DNA of 46,973 nt. Source: Verrucomicrobiales bacterium (GTDB lineage Bacteria > Verrucomicrobiota > Verrucomicrobiia > Verrucomicrobiales > DEV007). The notes under the pieces were generated by a model. It did not search any database. It was not told where the DNA came from and was given only the letters and a program-made list of their open reading frames with translations. The position numbers were made by a program, and so were the translations under genes. Of the stretch, positions 6,645-15,549 are shown piece by piece. The DNA lies in the NCBI GenBank assembly GCA_021648365.1, contig JAKISY010000028.1, positions 1 to 46,973 of the forward strand. Direction: 5' to 3'. Every line of letters starts with the position of its first letter. Position 1 is the first letter of the stretch.

Positions 6645-8175
6645 CAATTTCCAGATTTACTCACACCGCTGCGCCTTGCTTGCTCAGGGCCTCACGGACG
6701 TTTCCGAGATACCGGAACCAGAAATCCAAGGGTACGAAATTAAAAAGCGTCTCGGCCATGGTGGAATGAGCATCGTTTATCTGGCGCGGGAGACGGCGCT
6801 CAATCGCATGGTAGCACTAAAGGTTTTCAACATCGAAGGAATCGATGATGTGAGCCACGAGCGATTCCAACAGGAGGCGCTGATGACAGCCAGTATCCAA
6901 CACCCTAATATTGTCTCTATCTACAGGTTGCTTACTGACGACAACGAAACTCCCTGTCTGGTGCTCGAGTATATATCAGGAGGAAGCGTGCGATCAAAGC
7001 TCACAGCTCAGAAGCGGATTGACCTCGAAATGACCCTTCAAATTGCCATTGATGTTTGCCGAGGTTTGGCAGAACTCCACAGCCGCTCTATTGTCCATCG
7101 TGACATCAAGCCAGAAAATATACTACTTACGGAGGAAGGCGTTGCCAAAGTCGCAGATCTGGGTATCTCTCTCAATAAAAAGCTCGATGAGTCGGCTCCC
7201 TCCCTGACGATGACGGGCACCTTTGTGGGAACTATTGCCTACCTTTCTCCAGAACAAACTACTAAATCACGCGAAGGGATTGACGCTAGGTCTGATATTT
7301 GGGCAATTGGTATTTTAATTACAGAAATGCTCATTGGCTCCCCTCCTCATGCGATATTAATAAGCGACCTCCTGCAAAACATTCCCTCAACTTTAAAGCC
7401 CATAATCAAAAAATGCCTGCGCCACAATCCAGATGACCGTTATGCAAGTATTGATCAATTGTTGACCGATCTAGTCCATATTCAAAAACCAAAGAAGCTG
7501 CGAATTTTATTTTGTACCGCCTTCGGAATACTTGCCGCAAGCGCGCTTATTTTTTTCCTCCCCCTCTACGAGCCCAACCCACTTACTCAGCAGGATCTAG
7601 CGCAGAAAAAAAATGAAACTAAACTTAGCCCAGATGAATGGGTAGATCTTATTCCATTGCTTCCTAGCCCGCTCAAACCAATACGTGGAGTGTGGTCGCT
7701 CACCGATGGCACACTCACTTGCCAATCAGAGTCTCAGGAAGCTTGCATGGTTCTTATGTCCGAACCAATAGGCGAGAACTATGATCTAACTCTGAATTTT
7801 ATTCGCGTAACGAATCAGGACTCGATCATAGTTTATCTTCCTACTTCCATCGGTATGCTGGATTTTCATATTGATGCATGGAGGCAGCACCTTTCAGGAA
7901 TCCAAAATCTTGATCATGAAAATATGCGCAAGCATGGCGAGACTTTTCCCTTTACCATCATTAATCGTAAATTATATAAACTTCGTATCGAAGTTCGCAG
8001 CCAATCGATCGAAGCGAAAATTAACGGAAAAAGCTACTACACCTGGGATCTCACAGGGAAACATGGAAGCCTCCACTCCCATGTAAAAGCTTTTACCGAT
8101 CAGCGGATTGGTCTAGGTGCGTGGGAATCAACAACGCAGTTTATGGACGTGAGAATCAGGCAAGTCAGGAAGTAA
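6637..8175 (+). CDS. membrane Ser/Thr protein kinase with exported C-terminal domain
   Basis: 512 residues. A Hanks-type kinase domain spans about residues 30-280: glycine loop GHGGMSIVYLA, ATP lysine in VALKVF, catalytic loop HRDIKPENILL, the Mg motif DLG in place of DFG, and SPE for APE. One transmembrane helix follows at about 286-310 (ILFCTAFGILAASALIFFL). The C-terminal 180 residues, expected outside the cytoplasm, look like the DUF1080/concanavalin-like jelly roll common in kinases of this bacterial group (GVWSLTDGTLTC ... RIGLGAWES). All catalytic residues are present, so an active receptor kinase is likely. The gene overlaps the sigma-factor gene by 8 bp. Confidence 0.92.
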   Translation: MPDNFQIYSHRCALLAQGLTDVSEIPEPEIQGYEIKKRLGHGGMSIVYLARETALNRMVALKVFNIEGIDDVSHERFQQEALMTASIQHPNIVSIYRLLTDDNETPCLVLEYISGGSVRSKLTAQKRIDLEMTLQIAIDVCRGLAELHSRSIVHRDIKPENILLTEEGVAKVADLGISLNKKLDESAPSLTMTGTFVGTIAYLSPEQTTKSREGIDARSDIWAIGILITEMLIGSPPHAILISDLLQNIPSTLKPIIKKCLRHNPDDRYASIDQLLTDLVHIQKPKKLRILFCTAFGILAASALIFFLPLYEPNPLTQQDLAQKKNETKLSPDEWVDLIPLLPSPLKPIRGVWSLTDGTLTCQSESQEACMVLMSEPIGENYDLTLNFIRVTNQDSIIVYLPTSIGMLDFHIDAWRQHLSGIQNLDHENMRKHGETFPFTIINRKLYKLRIEVRSQSIEAKINGKSYYTWDLTGKHGSLHSHVKAFTDQRIGLGAWESTTQFMDVRIRQVRK

Positions 8176-8555
8176 CTTTCCTTGGGTGTGCCGCTATAAG
8201 CGGATCAGAAATGTAGAGAGAATTTCACTCCCTCCACAGTGCCTCGATTCACCGTGCGCACGACTTTCAAATGATATATTGCTTTGTGTTTTCGGAGCTT
8301 GTGAGTTGTAGGTAAAATCATAAATCACAGAAATATACGCTTTAGGGGTGTCACCTTGGTGATGAAACTTCGTATATAATAGTGTTGCAAGCTCTTTTTC
8401 TCATGCCTGCTGCGTAAAATAAAGTCTATGAAAATGAAATGAACATTTTAAAAGTTATTTTGATGGAGGTCTTATTACTTCCTGATTTGGTATTCGACCA
8501 AAGTTTGAGCATCGCGCCAAGTAAGATAATTTCTGTATTTGCATAATATATTTTA
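8176..8555. other. 380-bp gene-free region upstream of the beta-helix protein gene
   Basis: AT-rich, no convincing ORF. It holds a short palindrome TCACCTTGGTGA at 8351-8362 and a TATAAT at 8375-8380 just downstream of it. No good -35 hexamer stands at 16-18 bp, so if this is a promoter it is activator-dependent or uses another sigma factor, possibly the ECF factor encoded nearby (inference). The leader to the next ATG would be about 170 nt. Confidence 0.35.
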
Positions 8556-11500
8556 ATGAAAAACAATTCTATATATCAAAAAAGGCCATTCACATTGTTG
8601 CTATCGGTTTTAGCGTGCTGCTTAATGAGCTTATCATCACTCGGCGCACAGGAGCGGGAAGGTGAAATTGAAGAAGGGGAGAGATCAACGTCCTCTGCTG
8701 TTGGGCAGGCGATAAGTGTGGTGGCACCACACTCGTGGACTACCCAAGCGGTTCTTTCCAGTTATGTGGGTGATGGGCATGTGGAGGGTTATATGGATTT
8801 GCTTATCCCATTGCTGCAGAATGATAATGGCATGCTTTTTCTCTATCCTCGCTTTGGAATGAGCAGTGATGTCGATTCTGGTTATAGCATGGGATTAGGG
8901 TTTAGGCATTATTTACCAGCCATAGACGCTATCCTCGGTGCTAATGTTTTTTACGATCGTTACGCCAGCTCTAATGATAATTATTACAATCAAATCTCAT
9001 TGGGGCTGGAGGTTTTGACCCGCTGGGTGGATGCAAGGTTCAATTACTACATTCCAGATAGTAGTCCGAATATGATTGATTCACAAAATGTTCGCTCGCG
9101 CAGTCAAACACAAACCAGCACATCATCTTGGGGCGAGGCGTTTGCCACGGGATACACTATACGCCAACCTCTTACCACGACTACGAGAACCACGACTACG
9201 ACTGTGAATCAGCTTTTTGAGCGTTTCGAGGATACGATGCAGGGATATGATGCAGAGGTCGGGGTGCTGACTCCTTGGCTGGAGCGTTATGTCGCTTTAC
9301 GTTGGTTTGCCGGTTATTATAGTTTTAACAACTCTTACGGCGATGACCTCAGCGGGTTTAAAGGAAGGGCTGAGTTGCGTTTTTCATCAAAGCTTGCTGT
9401 GGACGCGACTTATTATCAAGACGAAGAGATCACTGGGGGTAACTGGTTGTTTGGCATTCGGATGAGCATTCCCATTTTTATGGAGAACTTGTCTGACGGG
9501 CGTAGTCCTTTTGCGGGTTCATTCTCGGGTATGTTTGATGGGGTTAATTTGAGTGGCAAGAAGCGTGGTCAAGAAGCGCTTAAGGGAGCAAGCTCGGGTT
9601 ACGCGCCGATGAGTCCCTTTGCTGCGATGGCTCCGGCGCCATCCTTTGCTGCTGCGAGTTCTAGGAGCAGTGGGGTGAGAGACCGAATGACGGAAGTGGT
9701 TCTACGCTTGCCTGGTGCGCGCACCACCGAATCTGATTTTATTGAAAATCTAGCGGCTCGCGATGTGGATGTGGATGTCGATATTGATCGATCCACTCGA
9801 ATTGTGGTGATCGAGGATTCTATTGTTTTTGTCAATAATGCCAGTGGCGCCGTAGCTGCTCCGGGCACGTTTGAAAATCCTCTGGATACGATACAGGGCG
9901 GGGTGAACCGCGCCAGCACCCTGTTTGGCAATCGCGGAGATGTGATGGTAGCTGGCACCGGCACCAACTACACTGAGGATGTAGTGGATGCCGCATCCAG
10001 TGTCAGGATTTGGGGCGGGGGCAGAGGCTTTCCTGTGAATGGGGGGCGACGTTTTACCTATGGTAGTCAGCCGGTTCTTGATGGGGGATTCGGAATCAAT
10101 AATATACCGCTTTTTTCACTTAGTGGTTTCAGTATAGAAAACGGATTTTTTGCAGGTAACGGCCTTTTGATCGACAGTGTGAATGATCTTACTATCATGG
10201 ATAATGATATTTCGGCCGTTTTAAGTGCAGTGCAGATTACCTATCCAGCTTTCACCGAAGAGGCTGAGGTGAACATCACTAACAATGTTTTTCGCGATAG
10301 TGATACTGGGCTGGATATAATCATAGATGCCGAGGCAGGATCCAGCATAGAGACCTTGGTATTGGGCAATCAGTTTACCAATAACATAAATGATGGGTTT
10401 TCTTTGTTTATTGACAATGATAACGCCAACGTGATGACTTCGATAATAGGTAATAGGGCAAGTGGAAACGGCATTGGCGGAATTGATATGGATGTAATTG
10501 CGACGGCTGGAGCGGTGACGAATACTTTAGTAGTAGGTAACCGTATGATGGGTAATAGCAGTTTTGGGATGGATTTTGATATCACTGCATTTGCGGGGAC
10601 CTTAACTTCTTCGCTGATAGAAAATAATCTATTCAGTAATACTGTGGTGGGTATAGCAGGGCTTAGAATGAGCGCAGTTGCAAATACCGGAGCTGTCGTG
10701 GAAACTGAAATTTCAGGAAATCAATTCCTTGATAATATTATTGCGGGGTTGTTTGTCCAGATCAACAGCGTTGCAGCTGACACCTCAACATTCATCAGGG
10801 ATAATACCGCACTTCGTAATGGAGTGGAAGGCATTTTACTGAACGGTGTCGTTGCAAATGATTCATCGTTTACAGCTGAAGTCACAGGAAATCAGACTAA
10901 CGATAATGCTTACGGCATCGGGTTTTCGATCCAATCCGATGCCAGCTGGACTTCATCAAATATTATGAATAATACCGCACTTCGTAATGATAATGCCGGC
11001 TTTGTTGTGACCGCTGATGTGGCTTTGGCACCACTTTCTTTGGCACCTAGTCGCTTACGGTTCATCAATAACATCGCTGAGAGTAATGCAACTACTGGTT
11101 TAATCTTTGAGGCGCGTGTGGAAAACACGGGCAGTGCTTTCTTTTTTGCCGATGTCTTAGGTAATCAGTTTATCAATAACGATCGGGGAATGGAATTCAG
11201 TTTGGATGTCATCGGCGATCCCTTGGTTCCAGGCAGTGACACGCCTAGCGCGGTGACCATTTTTGGCAACAATTTTTCAAACAATACAACCGAAGGTGCG
11301 ATTATTGATGTGAATTATCTCGATGTCGGGTTTTCAGGATTGAATGTCATTGGCAATAGCTTCTCTAACAATGGAGGGAATGCAGGATTACAGTTGGAGC
11401 TCGACGTGGAGGCTAGCACTCTCTTTGTAGATATTTTGGGCAATCAATTTTCCAACAATTTGGCTGGGAACGGTTTGAATCTGGAAAATAGTTCTAGGGA

Positions 11501-12728
11501 GGATAGCACAATTATCACCACCATCGCGGACAACTCAGCAATGGGTAATGGTAGGAATGGTCTTCGACTAGTGATAGATACGCAGACTATGTCAAGGAAT
11601 AATATTAGAATCAGGGACAATCAATTGAATAGTAACGGATTTGATGGGCTATTTGTTGATCTAGTAAGCTTTTCTTCAGAAAATTCGCTCGTTGTTGAAG
11701 ACAATACGTTTTTTGGTAACACCGATGATGGATTTGATTTGGTTATCAACTCTTCTAATTCTTCCTTAGTCAACACCTCGATTGAACGCAATCAAATACA
11801 AGATAACGGGGATGATGGTATTTTCGGAATTGCAACCATTAACAGCGGATCAAGTGCGCTGTTTCAGATTAATGATAATGCAATTCTTGGAAATGGAGAT
11901 GATGGATTCGATTTTTACGTTAGGGCGAATAATGATTCGATTTATTGGGCGACGATTACTGATAATGAATTGGGAAACAATGCTGGCAATGGGGTTTTGT
12001 TAGCCGTTGAGTCCGATTTTGGCAGTTCTGCCATTTCGATATTCAACTCTAATACAATGTGGGGCAATGGTTTAAACGGGGTTGATATCCAAGCGGTTGC
12101 GGAAAATGCAGTGGGACTAGGGACAGTAAGTGGTATAGATTTTTCCTCTAATATAGTTGAGAATAACGCTCTTGATGGGCTGACTATGGATCTTGTCGTT
12201 GATGAACTCGGTGGAGGAAATTATATGGTCAGTATTGTAGAAAATGAGTTTCTTAATAATGGTAATCGAGGAATGAGCTTGTTTTCCGATCTTACGGCGA
12301 GCCCACTTGTTGGGAATGGTACGATTGTGCAAATGGACATTTTAAATAATGCATTCAATGGCAATGGCTCTTCGGGAGTGCTTATGCTAGGGACTGTCAC
12401 TAACATTACCGCGTTGTCTGAGATGAATGTCTCAGGTAACCAGTTTTTAAATAATGGAGCTGGGCTGACTCTGAGCGTTGACGCTGATAACAGCTTTTTG
12501 CCTATCGAGATCGGCGGGAATATTATTGAGAATAGCGTTTCTTCTTCGATCGCACTGGGGGTGACAGGTGCTGGCACAGTGGACTTTTCCAGTACACTTG
12601 ATAATATTACCAGTGGAACGGGAATTGGCCTATCTCTTTTTGATCTAGGAACGCCTGCTGCTACAGGGGATATTATGCTCAACGGGGTGGTTATTAATTT
12701 TCCTGATCCTGGGGATATAGCGGAATAG
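8556..12728 (+). CDS. inverse autotransporter-like surface protein with beta-helix passenger
   Basis: 1390 residues. A Sec signal peptide occupies about residues 1-31. Residues about 70-310 resemble the intimin/invasin (inverse autotransporter) beta-domain: FLYPRFGMSSDVDSGYSMGL, FRHYLPAIDAILGANVFYDR, LGLEVLTRWVDARFNYYIP, and a final strand GIRMSIPI. After a low-complexity linker, residues about 415-490 hold a helix-entry segment (GTFENPLDTIQGGVN), then about 26 repeats with consensus [GDN]NxFxxNxxxGhxh up to the C-terminus, a right-handed parallel beta-helix. The N-terminal barrel and C-terminal passenger order is that of type Ve secretion; invasins usually carry Ig-like passengers instead. 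No C-terminal barrel, Por or PEP-CTERM signal is seen. Probable role: adhesion or glycan binding at the surface (inference). Position after the sigma/kinase pair may hint at its control. Confidence 0.8.
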   Translation: MKNNSIYQKRPFTLLLSVLACCLMSLSSLGAQEREGEIEEGERSTSSAVGQAISVVAPHSWTTQAVLSSYVGDGHVEGYMDLLIPLLQNDNGMLFLYPRFGMSSDVDSGYSMGLGFRHYLPAIDAILGANVFYDRYASSNDNYYNQISLGLEVLTRWVDARFNYYIPDSSPNMIDSQNVRSRSQTQTSTSSWGEAFATGYTIRQPLTTTTRTTTTTVNQLFERFEDTMQGYDAEVGVLTPWLERYVALRWFAGYYSFNNSYGDDLSGFKGRAELRFSSKLAVDATYYQDEEITGGNWLFGIRMSIPIFMENLSDGRSPFAGSFSGMFDGVNLSGKKRGQEALKGASSGYAPMSPFAAMAPAPSFAAASSRSSGVRDRMTEVVLRLPGARTTESDFIENLAARDVDVDVDIDRSTRIVVIEDSIVFVNNASGAVAAPGTFENPLDTIQGGVNRASTLFGNRGDVMVAGTGTNYTEDVVDAASSVRIWGGGRGFPVNGGRRFTYGSQPVLDGGFGINNIPLFSLSGFSIENGFFAGNGLLIDSVNDLTIMDNDISAVLSAVQITYPAFTEEAEVNITNNVFRDSDTGLDIIIDAEAGSSIETLVLGNQFTNNINDGFSLFIDNDNANVMTSIIGNRASGNGIGGIDMDVIATAGAVTNTLVVGNRMMGNSSFGMDFDITAFAGTLTSSLIENNLFSNTVVGIAGLRMSAVANTGAVVETEISGNQFLDNIIAGLFVQINSVAADTSTFIRDNTALRNGVEGILLNGVVANDSSFTAEVTGNQTNDNAYGIGFSIQSDASWTSSNIMNNTALRNDNAGFVVTADVALAPLSLAPSRLRFINNIAESNATTGLIFEARVENTGSAFFFADVLGNQFINNDRGMEFSLDVIGDPLVPGSDTPSAVTIFGNNFSNNTTEGAIIDVNYLDVGFSGLNVIGNSFSNNGGNAGLQLELDVEASTLFVDILGNQFSNNLAGNGLNLENSSREDSTIITTIADNSAMGNGRNGLRLVIDTQTMSRNNIRIRDNQLNSNGFDGLFVDLVSFSSENSLVVEDNTFFGNTDDGFDLVINSSNSSLVNTSIERNQIQDNGDDGIFGIATINSGSSALFQINDNAILGNGDDGFDFYVRANNDSIYWATITDNELGNNAGNGVLLAVESDFGSSAISIFNSNTMWGNGLNGVDIQAVAENAVGLGTVSGIDFSSNIVENNALDGLTMDLVVDELGGGNYMVSIVENEFLNNGNRGMSLFSDLTASPLVGNGTIVQMDILNNAFNGNGSSGVLMLGTVTNITALSEMNVSGNQFLNNGAGLTLSVDADNSFLPIEIGGNIIENSVSSSIALGVTGAGTVDFSSTLDNITSGTGIGLSLFDLGTPAATGDIMLNGVVINFPDPGDIAE

Positions 12729-12955
12729 GCGGAAGATTGTTAATAGAGGGGCTTGGTATCAATGGAATTTCAGTAGTATGACCTCGTCTCAAACGGGTAT
12801 GGCAATGAATAGCTAATATGCCCGCCAGGCGAGCGTTTATTGCAGCAGGTGGCAGGGAGGATGAAGAGGGCTTTGTATCGATAACTTTTGAGGTGTAGCA
12901 AAAAAATACAGATCAAAGATGCGGGTGAATGGCGCACTGGTAAGTCACGTTATTT

Positions 12956-14458
12956 ATGAATACAAAAAACAGCTATAGCAGATTCAGTAAATGGTTCCAC
13001 AGACCTGTTGATGGGGCTACACTCGGTTTGTTTCGCATGTGCTGGGGTGTATTCATGTTGTATGAGGCACTGTGGCGCCTCCCTCATGCCGCTAATGTGT
13101 ATTCGGGCGAATATTTTCATTTCAAGTATCAGCTTTTCACTTGGGTTGTTGAACTGCCAGCATCCTGGATGGTCGCGTTCGAAATGCTGATATTGGCAGT
13201 GGCGGCGCTAGGAGTTTTGTTAGGCGTTCTCTTTAGAACATCGAGTGTGATTTTCACGCTAATTTATGTTCATTTGTTTTTGATTGATGAAGCTTATTAC
13301 AATAATTATATATACTTTGCGCTGCTCATTTCTATTTTGTTAGCCTTCACGGGGGCGGATAAAACATTCAGTGTGCGTTCTTACCGATCGCGAGATAACG
13401 AGAGTGTTGCTATTCCTCGAGCAGTTCCTTTTTGGAATTATTTCCTGTTGCGCGCTCAGATAATCATATTTTATTTTTATGGTGGCATTGCTAAGCTGAA
13501 TGTTGATTGGTTGAGTGCTCAGCCGCTTAAACATTGGTTCCAAAATTCTGTCAGTATTCGTTATCCAATGACGTGGTTCGCTCATCAGGACTGGTTTGCC
13601 TGGGCAGTTGCCTACGGTGGAATTTTTATAAATCTGGGGGCTCCATTATTATTGTTATGGCGTCGCACTCGCACATTTGCCATAGTCGCACTCATAGCAT
13701 ATCATTTGATGAACAGCCGTTTGTTCATGGATGGGCTTTTTCCATACCTTGCCATTGTTGGTATAATAGTGTTCTTGGAACCATCTGGTGGAAGGTATTT
13801 GTGGGGGCGATTCCAGAAATTTGTTATTGGGGCAAGCAATGTGCGCTCTCTGGAATGCTCTAGTCTTAGTCATCTCCGCAGCAAAGTTAAGAAACGTCGG
13901 TTGGTGATATTATGGATTGTCATCTATTTGTCCTTACAGGTCGCTTTCCCTTTGCGAGCTTATATATTCTCTGATAGTTCTACATGGACAGAAGTAGGTG
14001 ATAAATTCTCTTGGACTATGAGATTGCGTAACAAAGAGGCCTTCGTCAAATTTCGATTCAGCCATCCTGAGGCGGAAATTTGGTTGAATGAGAACTCCGC
14101 ATTGAGTCCACGACTCACAGCCGCGCAAGTGACAGCTATGAGTAAGCACCCGTGGATGATGCTTCAATACGCGCGAGAGTTAGATCGTATTTTGTCTGAA
14201 AACTCTATGCCAGACACAAAGATAACGGTAATTTCTGTGGCTTCCTTGAGCGCTCGGCCTTATCAAGTTATGATTGACCCCACTGCCGATTTAACAGAAA
14301 TTGATTATCCTTTTTGGGGGGTAGCTGATTGGATTTTACCACTTGCTGCCAATCCGCTGTATGAGAGCCGACCACTTACTCGTGAAGGGCGAATGCGGGC
14401 TATCATGCGGGCTTTGCAAACCTATGCGGATGCACATGCCGATAGTATTTTCTTATGA
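12956..14458 (+). CDS. HTTM-domain (vitamin K-dependent carboxylase-like) membrane protein
   Basis: 500 residues with several hydrophobic helices in the first 330. The N-terminal RPVDGATLGLFRMCWGVFML, the middle FYFYGGIAKLNVDWL and the following IAYHLMNSRLF are typical of the HTTM family, which is related to the membrane part of gamma-glutamyl carboxylase. The soluble C-terminal 170 residues are outside the core domain. Bacterial members have no settled reaction, so I do not claim carboxylase activity. It stands 227 bp after the beta-helix gene, in a gap in which I see no strong signal, and 88 bp before the esterase-like gene, with which it may be co-transcribed. Confidence 0.82.
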   Translation: MNTKNSYSRFSKWFHRPVDGATLGLFRMCWGVFMLYEALWRLPHAANVYSGEYFHFKYQLFTWVVELPASWMVAFEMLILAVAALGVLLGVLFRTSSVIFTLIYVHLFLIDEAYYNNYIYFALLISILLAFTGADKTFSVRSYRSRDNESVAIPRAVPFWNYFLLRAQIIIFYFYGGIAKLNVDWLSAQPLKHWFQNSVSIRYPMTWFAHQDWFAWAVAYGGIFINLGAPLLLLWRRTRTFAIVALIAYHLMNSRLFMDGLFPYLAIVGIIVFLEPSGGRYLWGRFQKFVIGASNVRSLECSSLSHLRSKVKKRRLVILWIVIYLSLQVAFPLRAYIFSDSSTWTEVGDKFSWTMRLRNKEAFVKFRFSHPEAEIWLNENSALSPRLTAAQVTAMSKHPWMMLQYARELDRILSENSMPDTKITVISVASLSARPYQVMIDPTADLTEIDYPFWGVADWILPLAANPLYESRPLTREGRMRAIMRALQTYADAHADSIFL

Positions 14459-14591
14459 GGAAGTTTTACTCGGAGTGAGCAGGGTCAAGGCATCACCCGC
14501 TTTACCGTATGGGAAATCAGGTAGGCTAATCATCGCAGACTGAAATGTGATCAATAAAAAAGGGACTGAGAAAATTAACAAAAATAGTAAA

Positions 14592-15470
14592 ATGATAAAA
14601 TCAACTAAACCCCTACTTAAGTTCATTTTTTTTGTATTCATTGCGCTCTGCCAACAGCGCGAGTCCTTTGCTCTATCGCCGTCTAAGAGGGACTTGGCAT
14701 ACGGAGATCATGTCGCTCAAAAACTGGACGTTTATTTGCCTAGTAAAAAAAACAGCTCACCAGTCATGATTTATGTGCATGGAGGTGGGTGGCAAAAGGG
14801 GGACAAGAGAGAGGTGGGAGAAAAGTCTAAATTTTTCACCGAATTGGGATGGGTTTTTATAAGCATCAATTACCGCCTTTTGCCAGAAGGGCGACACCCA
14901 AGCAATGCTGAGGATGTGGGCAATGCAGTGGTCTGGGTGCATGAGAATATTGGTAAATATGGGGGCGCAGCGGGGCAGTTGTTTTTAATGGGGCACTCGG
15001 CAGGAAGCCACTTGGTTTCTTTGGTAGCGACTGATGAAAGGTATTTAAAAAAGTATGGGAAGGATTTGAACATTATCAAAGGGGTGATCGCATTGGATAG
15101 CAGCGCCTATGATGTGCCTGCGCTGATGAAGCAAAATAAGCACAAATTTTATGCTTCCGTATTTGAGGGAGATCTCTCATTTCAAAAAGATGCCTCTCCT
15201 CTACATCATGTGAAAATGGGGAAAGGCATCCCGCCATTTTTAATTTATTACTCTAGGGGGATCGGATTTCGGAAAACCCCCGCTCGCCGAAAGGCTGCTA
15301 TTTCTTTTCAGTCGGCTCTGAAAACAAGTCGTATTAGTGCTAAGGTGGTGGATGCCAGTGATCGAAATCATAAGGAGATAAATGTCCGTTTTGGTGAGGC
15401 TGAAGATGAAAAAGTGACTCAAAAAGCGAAGGTGTTTTTGCTGAAGATTTTAGAAAACAGAGCTTCCTGA
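14592..15470 (+). CDS. exported alpha/beta-hydrolase (carboxylesterase-like)
   Basis: 292 residues from ATG 14592; a GTG at 14547 would add 15 residues before a signal peptide and is less likely. The N-terminus (KFIFFVFIALCQQRESFALS) looks like a Sec signal peptide. The oxyanion motif HGGGW is near residue 60 and the nucleophile elbow GHSAGS near residue 138; the acid and histidine are probably the D of VDASDRNH and that H, so the catalytic triad appears complete. The pattern fits the BD-FAE/esterase-lipase group (lysophospholipase-, kynurenine formamidase- or feruloyl-esterase-like); the substrate is unknown. Confidence 0.83.
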   Translation: MIKSTKPLLKFIFFVFIALCQQRESFALSPSKRDLAYGDHVAQKLDVYLPSKKNSSPVMIYVHGGGWQKGDKREVGEKSKFFTELGWVFISINYRLLPEGRHPSNAEDVGNAVVWVHENIGKYGGAAGQLFLMGHSAGSHLVSLVATDERYLKKYGKDLNIIKGVIALDSSAYDVPALMKQNKHKFYASVFEGDLSFQKDASPLHHVKMGKGIPPFLIYYSRGIGFRKTPARRKAAISFQSALKTSRISAKVVDASDRNHKEINVRFGEAEDEKVTQKAKVFLLKILENRAS

Positions 15471-15507
15471 AAATGCAATTTCTGATGATTTCATCGCAGC
15501 GCTCACA

Positions 15508-15530
15508 TCACTAAGCGGTAGCTTAGGTGA
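15508..15530. terminator. possible bidirectional terminator hairpin
   Basis: TCACTAAGC, loop GGTA, GCTTAGGTGA, with one bulged base, between the convergent hydrolase gene and parC. There is no strong T-run on either side, so the assignment rests on position and stem only. Confidence 0.35.
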
Positions 15531-15549
15531 TCGATCTTGATCGGTTAGC

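Noticed and set aside
10270..12560. Repeat periodicity in the beta-helix gene as a CRISPR or DNA satellite
   Set aside because: Repeats are conserved at protein level only, with variable spacing and divergent DNA; no constant repeat-spacer pattern.
9599..12682. Minus-strand ORFs inside the beta-helix gene (for example 12221-12682)
   Set aside because: They mirror a repetitive coding sequence with clear plus-strand protein features; no independent start signal or family pattern.
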